Positions 1 through 8,466 of a stretch of DNA of 64,000 nt are shown one piece after another (the stretch's first letter is position 1; each line of letters opens with the position of its first letter). The stretch comes from Myxococcales bacterium. GTDB lineage: Bacteria; Myxococcota_A; Polyangia; Fen-1088. The translations under genes and the position numbers were made by a program. The DNA lies in assembly GCA_022184915.1 (NCBI GenBank), contig JAGTJU010000001.1, positions 124,001-188,000 of the forward strand. Direction: 5' to 3'. The notes under the pieces were generated by a model, which did no database searches, was not told the origin of the DNA, and worked only from the letters and a program-made list of their open reading frames with translations.

Positions 1-1099
1 TGAAAGCCGACATCCGAGCCTCGACCTGTTCCCCCACATGCTGATGGGGAACCGAGTAATAGTGACCATCCACCTCGACGTGGTAATCGATGTTCACCTT
101 GACGGCCTTCCACTCGCCGTAGGAGAACGGACGTTCGGGAAGCGGTCGGAGCATCGGTTTATCGAGCCGCTCGAACATCTCGCGCCGGCTGCGTTTGTAT
201 ATCCGCATCTGCCGGTTGTTCAGGTCCTCAAGCAGTTCCCAAATGCGCTCATTCAACGATACGATCGAGAAGTGCTTCTCGTGGCGCAGACGCGCCAGGA
301 TCCACCGCTGTGCGACGCGCACGGCGGTCTCGACTTTGGCCTTGTCCTTGGGATGGTGTGGACGAGCAGGAATGACTGACGTTCCGTAATGTTCTGCCCA
401 CTCTTCGTAGGTCCGCTGGATGCCGGGTTCGTATCGGCAAGGGGCCGTGACGCCAGAGCGAAGCTGATCGCACACAACAACCTCGGTGGCACCGCCAAAG
501 TATTGGACCGCGTGGCAGTGGCTCGAAATCCAATCGGGCCCCCGTTGTGTGGGCGTCGCCTCAGCGTACGTGTAGTTGGAAGCTCCGACAACCGCCACGA
601 AGAGCTCAACGTCGATGCGCTCGCCCGTCTTCGGATCCCAAATGCAAGGCTTCTTTCCGGAGTAGTCAACGAACGTCTTCTCGCCGCCGCGGTGAACCTG
701 CCGCATCGAGTAGCTACGCTGCTTGAGCCACGCACGATACATGTCGCAGAACCGCGTGTACCCGTAGCCATTGGGGTTGTCCTGGACATACTCGAGGTGC
801 AGAAGCTCGAGCGTCACGCCAGGATAGCGCCGCTCGCGATGGATCCACGCACAGTCGGGGCGTGGCCTCTCTGCCTCAGCAGAGGACGGGTACAGCCGCC
901 TTTCAAGCGCGCTTGCTGCCAGCGTGTCCACCTCCGCGAACTGTGTGAAGCCTGCTTCCTTGGCACGGCGAACGGTCTCGCCTACCGCCCCCGCGCTGAT
1001 TCCGAGGCTGCGGGCGATATCGCGATGGCTCCGCCCAAGCAGCCATTTCTGTCGAAGGATTTCTCTGACTTGTCTCATTGGTAGTCGCTCCGTAGGCAT
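1..1099 (-). CDS. istA: IS21 transposase IstA (partial, C-terminus off the window)
   Basis: DDE transposase of the IS21 family. The start at 1099 reads MPTERLPMRQVREILRQKW, followed by a helix-turn-helix (about residues 18-45, SHRDIARSLGISAGAV) and the rve integrase core (TFVDYSGKK, VVCDQLRSGV, HHPKDKAKVE). Unlike the copy at 54464, this copy has no frameshift: the run GGCAGAGAGG at about 868-877 (minus sense) keeps the frame open to the window edge after 366 codons. It is therefore the potentially active copy. IstB, the ATPase partner, should lie to the left of the window. Confidence 0.9.
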   Translation of the reverse strand, partial: MPTERLPMRQVREILRQKWLLGRSHRDIARSLGISAGAVGETVRRAKEAGFTQFAEVDTLAASALERRLYPSSAEAERPRPDCAWIHRERRYPGVTLELLHLEYVQDNPNGYGYTRFCDMYRAWLKQRSYSMRQVHRGGEKTFVDYSGKKPCIWDPKTGERIDVELFVAVVGASNYTYAEATPTQRGPDWISSHCHAVQYFGGATEVVVCDQLRSGVTAPCRYEPGIQRTYEEWAEHYGTSVIPARPHHPKDKAKVETAVRVAQRWILARLRHEKHFSIVSLNERIWELLEDLNNRQMRIYKRSRREMFERLDKPMLRPLPERPFSYGEWKAVKVNIDYHVEVDGHYYSVPHQHVGEQVEARMSAF

Positions 1100-1325
1100 C
1101 CCCGGCTTTTAGCCGGGGGGCAGCCCCTTCGAGCAACTCCATCGCCGCGACGCGGCGTGTTCCTTCGCAGGACACGCTGCGGCATCCGCTGATCACGATC
1201 ACCGATCTAGGTGATCATGATGGCCGATCCCGCTGATCGTGAGCACCGATCCAGGTGATCATGATGGCCGATCCCGGCGATCACGATGGTTCGATCCGAG
1301 CGATCACGATCCGCCGGTGCATGCA
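1..1325 (-). mobile_element. IS21-family element, copy 1 (cut by window edge)
   Basis: Near-identical, inverted copy of the element at 54238-56849. The left terminus of the element lies at 1325 and begins TGCATGCACCGGCGGATC on the minus strand. Between 1190 and 1315 are several copies of a GATCACGATC/GATCATGATGG-type motif, as expected for the multiple transposase-binding repeats at IS21 ends. It sits inside an IS91-family transposase remnant (1326-1690). Its istB and right end lie outside the window. Confidence 0.9.
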
Positions 1326-1690
1326 GCGCACATAGACGCCATCGAGAAACAGGTGTGAAAATGCGGGTTGCAGGGCAGGTCGCTCGAAGCGCGCTGAATG
1401 ACCGTGAGGCCGCCGCACTCGGGCTTACTGTCAGTGCTGCATGTCTTGGCGGCTCGCTCGCGTTAAAAGGCTGCCACCGTGTCTGTGAACAGACGGTGCA
1501 CAGCGCCCAGTAGGCGCGCGTCGAACGCCAAGGGAAAGCGCAGCACGAAGGGAAGCGCTAACACCCACTGGCGAAGCGCCACGCCATTGGGCAACACGTG
1601 GGCAACCAGGTTTGCAGCGCCTTCATTCATGCGGCGCCCGCCACAGCTTGGGCAAAAGCCCCTCCCTTTACAGCTAAGCCACGAAGGCCA
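1326..1690 (-). pseudogene. IS91-family (Y2/HUH) transposase remnant
   Basis: On the minus strand I read the zinc-ribbon segment CKGRGFCPSCGGRRMNEGAA, then LRQWVLALPFVLRFPLAFD and, after an in-frame stop and frameshifts, GGLTVIQR and NPHFHT. These are hallmarks of IS91/IS801-type rolling-circle transposases; HFH is the HUH metal-binding motif. Only about 120 residues of a protein usually near 400 survive, because IS21 copy 1 is inserted immediately after the HUH motif at 1325. About 50-110 bp upstream of the gene is a tandem GTGGCTAGGAA(A)GTTC sequence related to the interspersed repeat described elsewhere. Confidence 0.75.
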
Positions 1691-2098
1691 GGGCGTCCCG
1701 GCCCGAGGCGACCGACCCCACCTCGCGGTGGCTAGGAAAGTTCGTGGCTAGGAAGTTCAAGGACACCGCTTGCAGAAGTCGCAAGTTCATTGCAGGGTCT
1801 GCACCTGCAAGCGTCTGGAACTATGACGTCTTAGTAGGCGGGACCCCCTAACGAGCTTCTTGCATACCGCGATGGTGCAGTTTGATGCGGTGATTGGGGG
1901 CTGATGCCGTGGGCATTCCGCCAACAGAGAGCCGCTCACGGGCAGGCACTGCCGTCTCGATGTCCTCTTGACGTGACGCCTCAGAGGCGCCCCCAGGGCA
2001 CGCCGCAGGATGGGGCCGCGCGTAGCTTCGAGTGTGCAGACACTGCAGGTCCCTCAACTTCCGCCGGAGGGCCAAGCAAGGATGGTTGCCGGAGTCAT
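1691..2098. other. Intergenic remnant region without a recognisable gene
   Basis: No open frame here resembles a family I know. The only structure seen is a tandem pair GTGGCTAGGAAAGTTC / GTGGCTAGGAAGTTC at 1728-1758. It matches the inverse complement of the right module of the interspersed repeat (GAACTTCCTATCCAC) and lies upstream of the IS91 remnant. The rest may be decayed IS91 flank. Confidence 0.5.
1728..1767 (-). repeat. Right-module-like repeat upstream of IS91 remnant
   Basis: On the minus strand this reads GTGTCCTTGAACTTCCTAGCCAC and then repeats CTTTCCTAGCCAC. The core TTGAACTTCCTA is shared with repeat copy D (47724-47740), which also precedes an IS91-type transposase in the same relative orientation. 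Confidence 0.5.
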
Positions 2099-2599
2099 TC
2101 ATTCGTTGAGACCGTTGCATGGCGAGACCCGCCGGGGTTTTCGAATTTCAACATCCTCAGTGGAGATGATCGTCTCCACGTACGAAATCTGTCTTGCGCA
2201 GTAGTTGTGCTTTGCTAATGGCACGTCCACCGTCAGAACCCGGCCATCCGAAATCGACACACTTATGCCAAGAGACTTGTCTGATGGACCCGTTGTCCAT
2301 GAAGACGAGCAAACGAGCTCATTATTGGTGGGACAGCCAGGGCCGCTGTTGGGAAGGGCGCGCCCATCTTGGTCGACAGCGGACGCCGACACAACCTTGA
2401 GAGTAGAGCCAGGCTGAGCCACAACACCAAGTATTACGCGGGGCCAATCTCTGGTCTCGCAGGAGTTCACACACGCACCGCCCGTATTGTCCGCAGCCTC
2501 TTCCTGGGAGGAAGTGTGGTCGTCGCATCCGACGCTCATAGCATTCAATAGCATCGCGAAGATGAACCTCTGGCTGTAACCTATCCAACTGAATTTCAT
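2099..2599 (-). CDS. Small secreted lipoprotein, function unknown
   Basis: Predicted 166-aa exported lipoprotein: MKFSWIGYSQRFIFAML, then a lipid-attachment Cys in MSVGCDD, then an acidic linker. Four further cysteines (CVNSCE, CPTNNELVC) suggest disulfides outside the cytoplasm. The start at 2599 is chosen because its ATG overlaps the TGA of the upstream lipoprotein gene in an ATGA quartet, a translational-coupling arrangement. An in-frame start 30 bp upstream would place the start inside the upstream gene and is less likely. No family recognised. Confidence 0.7.
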   Translation of the reverse strand: MKFSWIGYSQRFIFAMLLNAMSVGCDDHTSSQEEAADNTGGACVNSCETRDWPRVILGVVAQPGSTLKVVSASAVDQDGRALPNSGPGCPTNNELVCSSSWTTGPSDKSLGISVSISDGRVLTVDVPLAKHNYCARQISYVETIISTEDVEIRKPRRVSPCNGLNE

Positions 2600-3381
2600 A
2601 GCGAGTCTGCCTCCCTCAGCATGACGCATTCATTGGCAAGCGTAGGGTCGTCGAAGATGCACATGTTGGCACAAAGGGAAGCGTCGAATGAAAAGGTTCG
2701 CGTGAGGGTAGGGGCCCTTTTGACTGAGCAACACGACGGAGAGGTCTGGTCCTCATCACAATAATGTGCTGAGCCGTCCGCCAGCAAACAACGACATCGA
2801 GTGGGGTTTTGTTGAGTGCGGGTGCCGGAAAGCTCGCAAGAGAATTCCATGATCGGGTTCTCAACGAATTCGATAGTTGCAGTACCCGACAAACCTGTGG
2901 GGACACCGTGATCTTCAGCCACTTTTGTGACAGTTACAAAGCCTCCAACTGCGCGGAAACTGGCGATTTTGACCCCCTCCTGGTTTTGCACGAGTCGAGC
3001 CGTCGCAGCTCCTTGGTCCGCTGCCGCAGCGACAGGGTACTCACCAATTGCGTCTCCTCCTAAGGAGAGAACCAAGGTCCATTCTGCTGACGTGGCTCCG
3101 GGCGCTCCAGCGTAAAGCTGACAGGCAGCTTGCTCACTGGTGTCGTGTAGCGACACTCTATAGAATCGTCGCGGCCCGTCTTCATTGATTGAAAAGCCGG
3201 GCGCGAAGATCGCCGTATTTCCCTGCATTGATTTCCACGCCGAGGACCACGAAGCTTCATCTGGAGTTCCTTGGTCGTCCCCGCCACACGACACTGCGGC
3301 CGTTGCCACGAGAACAAGCAGCCCAAGAGGCCGATAGCTCAGCGAGTAGGTTGGCTTAACGTGCCTTGAGGCATTTGCCAC
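2596..3381 (-). CDS. Secreted lipoprotein, function unknown
   Basis: Exported lipoprotein with a hydrophobic stretch (PLGLLVLVATAAVSC) and the lipidated Cys about 31 residues after a GTG start at 3381. The frame is open to 3450, but that part lies over group II intron domains V/VI (3424-3484), so the gene must begin after the intron 3' end; GTG 3381 is the first usable start. The mature part has a Cys cluster near the C-terminus (CRCLLADGSAHYCDE, PSCCSV, CANMC). It overlaps the next gene by 4 bp, so the two form an operon. The start is uncertain. Confidence 0.65.
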   Translation of the reverse strand: MANASRHVKPTYSLSYRPLGLLVLVATAAVSCGGDDQGTPDEASWSSAWKSMQGNTAIFAPGFSINEDGPRRFYRVSLHDTSEQAACQLYAGAPGATSAEWTLVLSLGGDAIGEYPVAAAADQGAATARLVQNQEGVKIASFRAVGGFVTVTKVAEDHGVPTGLSGTATIEFVENPIMEFSCELSGTRTQQNPTRCRCLLADGSAHYCDEDQTSPSCCSVKRAPTLTRTFSFDASLCANMCIFDDPTLANECVMLREADSL

Positions 3382-3423
3382 CCCTTTAGCGACCAAGGGA
3401 TCGGCGCCTTGCCCTATCGTCAA

Positions 3424-3484
3424 CGCCGGATTTCGTCCGGCGCTCCTCACAGAACCGTAAGTGCCCGATTTAGGCGTACCGCTC
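3424..3484 (-). ncRNA. Group II intron domains V and VI (3' end of a truncated intron)
   Basis: On the minus strand, 3484-3452 reads GAGCGGTACGCC...CACTTACGGTTC. This fits the domain V consensus: a GAGC start, a paired GTACGCC/GGGCACTTAC stem and a GGTTC end. A domain VI-like hairpin follows (CGCCGGA/TCCGGCG, 3442-3424). It lies directly downstream of the reverse-transcriptase tail, as in bacterial mobile introns. Confidence 0.7.
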
Positions 3485-3893
3485 TTCGTTTGTGTTTCCT
3501 CGTAGCACCATGCACGGAGGAAAGTGATAACATTTCTACACCACGCGGGGGGCGTGGCAGAGGGTTGAAGTGAAGAGGGCGCAAGAATTGCTCCAAGGTA
3601 GAGGAGCGTTTCTGAGATCGCCGGTTGATCCAGAGAAACAGTGTGCCAATGCAGTGGTGATGGAAATGGTGAAGCTTTGCTTCGTTAATCGCAACACCAT
3701 AGTAGGAGTGAAGGCCGCGAAGTTTGGCAGCTGTTCCCTCCCCCAGGGTTTTAAGCGTTTTGCGATTTCGCATGGCTTTAATCCAATTCGTGGCACTCTG
3801 CATACTTCTGGAAAGCCGTTTCGGAATGGTCTTCACTTTAAGCAGTTTACCTGCACCTCTCTTGCCCCAGCAAAGCTCGAAGCCAAGGAGCCG
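3447..3893 (-). pseudogene. ltrA: Group II intron reverse transcriptase/maturase, C-terminal fragment
   Basis: About 148 residues match the maturase/X domain at the end of group II intron-encoded RTs: LLGFELCWGK (cf. FLGFTxYWGK), then AKLRGLHSYYGVA (cf. KLRGHxQYYGV), then WINRRSQKRSS (cf. LNRRSQKRxxxWE) and PLPRPP. The RT palm with the YADD motif is absent, so the intron is 5'-truncated and immobile. Domain V follows at once downstream. The break lies in the 46 bp beyond the stop of the neighbouring secreted-protein gene (3940). Confidence 0.8.
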
Positions 3894-3939
3894 AGGTTCC
3901 CTTGGGTGATTTCGAGCGCCCGGCGCACATGTGGCCATA

Positions 3940-4908
3940 CTACCTCTGCATCCCGGGAATCTCAGCGGCGGGACGTGCACTGCCAGCCAGTGTCGTTGAT
4001 TCCACCCAACTGGGGTCGGCGACAAAGCGTTCGGCCGCTGGCACGTAGTCTTCGCGAGCCACCACGCTGCCATCTGAACCAACAAATTTTGTTTGAATAA
4101 GACACGCAGGTTGCAGAGCGTTGCCTTTGCTTTCCGTACTTGACCCGCCGTCGAGGTACCCGCATTCGAATCGCTCTACCGATCCTACGGGGTCCTTGCC
4201 ACGTATCGTCGCAAGCCTGCTCAAGACATTCTCTGGCTTCACGGGCACATCCGTCGTCTCGATCAAGGTGACAGGCGCCCAGTCATAACGGAACGCTTTG
4301 ACGGAGCCGTCAGAGCGAATTTCGACCGCGATCTTTGATCCTGGACCGATCACTTGAACACCATCGATTCGCCTTGCAAAAGTTACTTCGCTCGACACGT
4401 AGCTCACCTTAGTGCTGGTGCCGTCGCGACGCCCACTTATCGCCTTTTGATGCCGAACCTTTAGGGGGAATATCTCGTCGATACCAATTTCAAGAGTTGG
4501 AACCAGGCTTTTGTTTAGGAAGGCGGTTGCAAGGCTTGTCACTGTCTCATCGGAGGGCTTTTGGGAAGATGGCACAGGGGTAGAATCCTTGGCGCTGTAG
4601 TATTCGCCAGCACTACCATCGCCGAAGATCTGCATGTAGCTTCGTTCACCTTCTACACGAGTTGCCGATTTCTCCCGCTTCTGTTGAGACAAATCAAGAC
4701 CTACTCGCAGAGCCAGCTGGGAGACAACTTGGCTGCGCCCCAAGGAGCGGACCTGCTTGCGCGCAACTCGCAGCGCGGGTTTAGAAATACCAGCCTTCTT
4801 AGACTCGGCGCCCATGAGGCGCCGCTCGACCGAATCGGCTGCGGAAGCATAACCGGCCGCTGCCAACGAGATTGAAACGAGCAAGCTGCACGCAAGGATA
4901 GTTCTCAT
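3940..4908 (-). CDS. Secreted protein, function unknown
   Basis: 322-residue exported protein. The start at 4908 is preceded by GAGAAAGG, and the signal peptide MRTILACSLLVSISLAAAG ends at an AxA-type site (ASAADS). The rest is soluble, with a K/R-rich N-terminal third and a central region (VSYVSSEVTFARRIDGVQV, KIAVEIRSDGSVKAFRYDW) reminiscent of periplasmic beta-sheet or PepSY/FTP-like propeptide regions, but no catalytic motif is visible. It lies 46 bp downstream of the DUF6345 gene, probably in the same transcript, so it could be a partner or substrate of that protein. That link is inference. Confidence 0.7.
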   Translation of the reverse strand: MRTILACSLLVSISLAAAGYASAADSVERRLMGAESKKAGISKPALRVARKQVRSLGRSQVVSQLALRVGLDLSQQKREKSATRVEGERSYMQIFGDGSAGEYYSAKDSTPVPSSQKPSDETVTSLATAFLNKSLVPTLEIGIDEIFPLKVRHQKAISGRRDGTSTKVSYVSSEVTFARRIDGVQVIGPGSKIAVEIRSDGSVKAFRYDWAPVTLIETTDVPVKPENVLSRLATIRGKDPVGSVERFECGYLDGGSSTESKGNALQPACLIQTKFVGSDGSVVAREDYVPAAERFVADPSWVESTTLAGSARPAAEIPGMQR

Positions 4909-4954
4909 AGCGAAACCTTTCTCAGAAGTTTGTTCGGTTGAAGAAGTCGATTCA

Positions 4955-5791
4955 CTACTGGTTGTCCCATTGGAGCTGACACCAAGTCTGCCAATCCCAG
5001 TCACGTAACCTGGGTGTCGATAGAAGATTTGACCAGGTCATACTGTCCATACGGTTCCAGCAGTCACTGTCGTTGGCGCCGGTCGTCATGACGGCGGCGT
5101 CGTTGTCAGCTGAGTTACCCGCCAGACTGTTCTTCCAGGCGTCCTTCAAGAGCTGACCATTTCTCATGTTGTTCGCAAAGCGCTCGCCATCGGTGGTATA
5201 CGAAGTATTGAACCAGATCTTGTCGTGGCTTCCCACAATCATCCTCAAGCCACCGTCGAAGGCCGACTGCCAACGTGTGCCCAGCTGGCCATCGTTCTTG
5301 AGTATGTCGCAAGAGTGTGATGCGTATAGGCTGAGGCCCCGGTCTTCGTCGCCAAGACGCATGTTTGTTGAGAAGGCCCTGGTGCTCCGATTCCACATGA
5401 CCTGGGTGCCTCTCGCCGGATTGGACCAAGCGCCGCCATGAGTGCTCACGAACAACATGTCAACGGTGTCGATCCCACCGCACGATCCCCCACAATGGTC
5501 TAATGTGTCCTCAAAGCGCGTTTCGGCATTCTGTAGATTGAAGTAAAAGGAACGGGGCGCGAGGTTGTCCATGGCCTTGTTGAACTTGGAGCAGGTCGAC
5601 CAGGTTCCAGCCAAGGTGGCTATCCATGTGCCCTCGTAATTCTCTTGGCAACGCGTTCCATAGAGACGATTCGTATCAAGTGCCTGTTGAAGGATTTCCG
5701 GAGCGGAAGGCGTTTCTGAGCAAGCCGTTGGCAGGGTTAGCAGAAGGCCAAAGAACGCGAGATAAGCTAGTGAGTCGCGAAGATGATGCAT
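4955..5791 (-). CDS. DUF6345-like lipoprotein with caspase-fold-like His/Cys
   Basis: 278-aa lipoprotein; the signal ends in LPTAC (Cys24). An AAGGAAGGA ribosome-binding site lies about 9 nt before the start. Residues near 110-170 carry LFVSTHGGAW (His118) and LYASHSCDILK (Cys161), the spacing and strand context of His/Cys dyads in caspase-like (clan CD) folds. The pattern matches my recollection of DUF6345 proteins. A surface protease or peptidase-fold protein is plausible; activity is not shown. First gene of a probable two-gene operon with the secreted protein at 3940-4908. Confidence 0.65.
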   Translation of the reverse strand: MHHLRDSLAYLAFFGLLLTLPTACSETPSAPEILQQALDTNRLYGTRCQENYEGTWIATLAGTWSTCSKFNKAMDNLAPRSFYFNLQNAETRFEDTLDHCGGSCGGIDTVDMLFVSTHGGAWSNPARGTQVMWNRSTRAFSTNMRLGDEDRGLSLYASHSCDILKNDGQLGTRWQSAFDGGLRMIVGSHDKIWFNTSYTTDGERFANNMRNGQLLKDAWKNSLAGNSADNDAAVMTTGANDSDCWNRMDSMTWSNLLSTPRLRDWDWQTWCQLQWDNQ

Positions 5792-6164
5792 GGCATTGAT
5801 CCTTCCTTGTTGTGGAGACGGTGAATGGGCGCGAGGCCACGGGCCACTTGTTCAATGACCTTGCGGTAAGCAGCCAACCTTCACCGGCAATGGCCCGTCG
5901 ACCGACGCAAGACTTAGGCAAGCACGGACGGGTGTTATCTAACGCGTACACTCCTCGACGCGCACGTCAGGACGTGCCCGACAGCGCAACTCCTACGGAA
6001 GATAAGAACCTCGGCGCGTTTGATTGGCCTTGCGGGCGGAGCTTACACGCGCCCCCCTAGTGGTCTCTCCGTAGGGCAGTGGCTGTCGGGAATTGCCGGA
6101 CGTGCAGGACCGCAAATTTTAGGTTTGGCTAAGACATCAACCATCTTTGCAGGGAGATCTGATC
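5792..6164. other. Divergent intergenic region
   Basis: About 370 bp between divergently transcribed genes (5791 minus, 6165 plus), so it must hold both promoters. I found no convincing open frame, strong hairpin or repeat. Confidence 0.5.
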
Positions 6165-6761
6165 ATGCGCTTTTTCCTAGTACCTCTCACTGTTCTCGCA
6201 TTGCTAGCGTGTTCGAACGAAAACCTTGACCCGAAAAGGACAACTGAAGGCCCAGCGGTTACTTCGTCGACGGCCACCTCGCTTTCCATAAAGGCGTCTG
6301 CGGAGGTGACGACTCGATCTGGCGTCGTCGGTTGGGAGGTCGTACATCCGGAGGAGGGTGTCATTGATGTTGTGGGACTCGGCGCTACAGGGACCAAACG
6401 CATGCACTTCATTTTTGCGCAACGAGGCGAAGGAGGCAGTGAGATCACCGATGGGCTGACCGGCGCTCTGATGCTGCTAGATGACTCCGGCACGCCCGTA
6501 GGTGAGAAGTTGTCGCCGGATACCCTCGCGGCGCTGGATAGTCTCTCCCTCGACGCATCCACGCTTAAGGACGGAGGAAAGCCAGCTGCTGCGGGCGGCT
6601 CGGGTCAACCTATTCAGCAAGCTCTAGATGTAGACCTCCGGCGATGCACTCGCTGTTATGGCGTGCTTCAGCTGTGCGGCGATCTCGTGATCGAGGACGG
6701 CGGCGGCGCTCAATGCACAAACCTCACCAGATGCGGCTGGTGTATCGGGTGGTGGCGGTAG
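6165..6761 (+). CDS. Small lipoprotein with six-Cys C-terminal tail (paralog 1)
   Basis: 198-aa lipoprotein; AGGGAG lies 8 nt before ATG 6165 and the signal MRFFLVPLTVLALLAC ends in a lipobox Cys. Shared with the gene at 7761: an N-terminal LSIKASAEV (cf. ISIKASESV), GVVGWEV, SEITDGLTGALMLLDDSG, and a C-terminal block beginning LDVDLR with cysteines spaced C-x2-C-x6-C-x12-C-x5-C-x2-C and ending GWCIGWWR. The tail is the best-conserved part and probably folds through disulfides or binds a metal on the cell surface. No known family recognised. Confidence 0.8.
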   Translation: MRFFLVPLTVLALLACSNENLDPKRTTEGPAVTSSTATSLSIKASAEVTTRSGVVGWEVVHPEEGVIDVVGLGATGTKRMHFIFAQRGEGGSEITDGLTGALMLLDDSGTPVGEKLSPDTLAALDSLSLDASTLKDGGKPAAAGGSGQPIQQALDVDLRRCTRCYGVLQLCGDLVIEDGGGAQCTNLTRCGWCIGWWR

Positions 6762-7760
6762 CACTTGGGGAAATCGGTCACCGGGGCGCCGCCGCGCGTT
6801 TCGATGCGACGCCTTACGGTCGGGTGCTGTTGGCCCATGGTAAAGTGTTGAGATGTGTAGACGCAGTTGTGTTGCCGTGGCGGCGGTTGTGTGCGTGCTG
6901 ATATTCAGCTGGTTCAGAACCTTCGCCCAGGTAGCCCCTGGCAAGCAATGCGATAGGTTCATAGAGCAACGGAGCATTCAAGTTGCCGCAGCTTATCTTT
7001 TGGGCCCGCCCCTGCCGCTCGTACGGACTCGAACGCCCTTCATCTAGCTGCTGTGCTGCTGTCGCAGTCTGCACAGCCCTAAGTGCCAGGCTCTGCGAGA
7101 GGAGAATTGGATAGCTGCGTGCGCTGAGCGGCTACTTCCAGCTGGACATTTTCATGTGGTTTTCACGCTGTCTGTCGAGCGAGCTGCACGCGCTTAAGCA
7201 GTTCTATTCTCGCGAGCTACTTGGTGCGCTGTTTTCCGGCCAGCAAAACGCTGATCGCGTCTTGTAGACTTGCGGTTGCACGCGCGCCTTGGAATCACCA
7301 TGGTGTTGCACACGTGGACTCGGGATCTGCGCTTTCCCGCACATATGTCCAACACGTCCTGCCCGACGCCTTTCACAAATTCGTCACCTTGGCATTTATG
7401 CAGCTGCCGTGAAACTCCACGGCTTGCTGCGCACCACCAACTCGCTCCTTCGGCATTGGCTCCAGCCGCCTGAGGTTGACACTGAGTTGGACCTTACTTG
7501 GACTCATCAACGTCGCAAGCTCACTGGACGCGACATTCATGGCTGCCCGGGCTTCGGTGGCGAGGTTGAACACCGCTCCGTCATGTGCCGAGGTCCTACC
7601 TAACTCATGAATAAGGCACAGTCATAGGTCACGTCTGAACGCCATGCGAAGCGCCCTGCGACGACGGAAGCCTCCTGACAGGATCCTCCTCACATGCAGG
7701 AGACGGTCGACCTACTGTATTCGAATCCTTGGAAGCATTTTCTTACTCAAGGAGGAACCC
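6762..7760. other. 1-kb region without a recognisable gene
   Basis: It separates the two paralogous six-Cys lipoprotein genes. Short frames exist on both strands, including a 66-codon minus frame at 7373-7573, but none shows a ribosome-binding site, a signal peptide or a family resemblance. It may be decayed sequence left after the duplication. Confidence 0.4.
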
Positions 7761-8363
7761 ATGATTCGAGCGAAACTTTTGTTGGCAGCCACCATCGCAA
7801 TTGCCTTAGGAGCATGTAGCGCGATCGATCAAGACGTGGACCAAGGTGATGGTCCTGCCATTTTGGAGAAGAGTGAAAAAGCTATCTCCATCAAGGCCTC
7901 TGAATCGGTTGCGAACAGTGCAGGGATCTACGGGTGGGAAATGAGCCGTTTAAGCTCTTCCTCACTAAATGTTCGAGGTCTCGATCAGGGCGGGAAAGTG
8001 AAGGCCAACCTGACCTTCTTGCAACAGGACAGCGAGAGCTCCATTACCGACGAAGTCTCGGGGGACAAGGTGATACTGGACGATTCCGGCCGAGCTCAAG
8101 ACAACACGTTGTCCGCTGAAGCGTCAGCTGCCCTGGCCGCTGTCTCTCAAGATGCGGAAACTCTGCAGCTTGCCATGAGCGCCGGCTCCCAGAAGAACGG
8201 TGAGCTTGAGTTGACGGTGCAGGCGCTCGACGTCGATCTGCGCAAGTGCACAAAGTGCTTCGGCGTGCTGCAGTTTTGCGGAAAACTCATCTCCGTAAAC
8301 AGCGGCCCATTCGAGTGCAAGTACCTGAAACGGTGCGGGTGGTGCTTAGGGTTCTGGCGTTAA
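7761..8363 (+). CDS. Small lipoprotein with six-Cys C-terminal tail (paralog 2)
   Basis: 200-aa paralog of the gene at 6165. A perfect AGGAGG lies 6 nt before ATG 7761, so the longer frame from 7644 is not the gene. The signal peptide MIRAKLLLAATIAIALGAC gives lipidation at Cys19. The C-terminal block again starts LDVDLR and keeps the C-x2-C-x6-C-x12-C-x5-C-x2-C spacing, with GVLQFCGKL and RCGWCLGFWR as the last residues. The middle is more diverged. The tail is likely the functional surface-exposed module. Confidence 0.85.
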   Translation: MIRAKLLLAATIAIALGACSAIDQDVDQGDGPAILEKSEKAISIKASESVANSAGIYGWEMSRLSSSSLNVRGLDQGGKVKANLTFLQQDSESSITDEVSGDKVILDDSGRAQDNTLSAEASAALAAVSQDAETLQLAMSAGSQKNGELELTVQALDVDLRKCTKCFGVLQFCGKLISVNSGPFECKYLKRCGWCLGFWR

Positions 8364-8407
8364 CGTTTATGCGTAAAGGCCAGAGCTGAGAGGCTCGTGC
8401 TTGCTTC

Positions 8408-8447
8408 ATAGCCTACGTTGACTTCCTCGGAAATCAACATAGGCTAT
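8408..8447 (+). terminator. Stem-loop between 7761 gene and 8467 gene
   Basis: ATAGCCTACGTTGA pairs with TCAACATAGGCTAT (13 of 14 bases) around a 12-nt loop. It could end the upstream transcript, though no T-run follows, or act as a leader hairpin because it ends only 19 nt before the next start codon. Confidence 0.55.
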
Positions 8448-8466
8448 TCTAGTGAGAGGTTATAGA

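Noticed and set aside
38-1084. Plus-strand frames over 38-1084 and their mirror copies at 54615-55769 (minus)
   Set aside because: Antisense shadows of the istA genes; they are duplicated only because the IS is duplicated.
1848-2120. Minus-strand open frame of 90 codons
   Set aside because: Low-complexity, no ribosome-binding site, overlaps the 3' end of a better-supported lipoprotein gene, no family resemblance.
3325-3365. tRNA-like string GGCCGATAGCTCAGCGAGTAGG
   Set aside because: It resembles a tRNA D-arm start, but no cloverleaf closes and it lies inside the signal-peptide region of the lipoprotein gene on the minus strand.
7373-7603. Short frames on both strands between the two six-Cys lipoproteins
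   Set aside because: No start signals or recognisable homology; probably decayed or non-coding.
6165-8363. Six-Cys tails as RiPP precursors
   Set aside because: No modification enzyme, protease or exporter of RiPP type nearby, and the proteins have lipoprotein signals.
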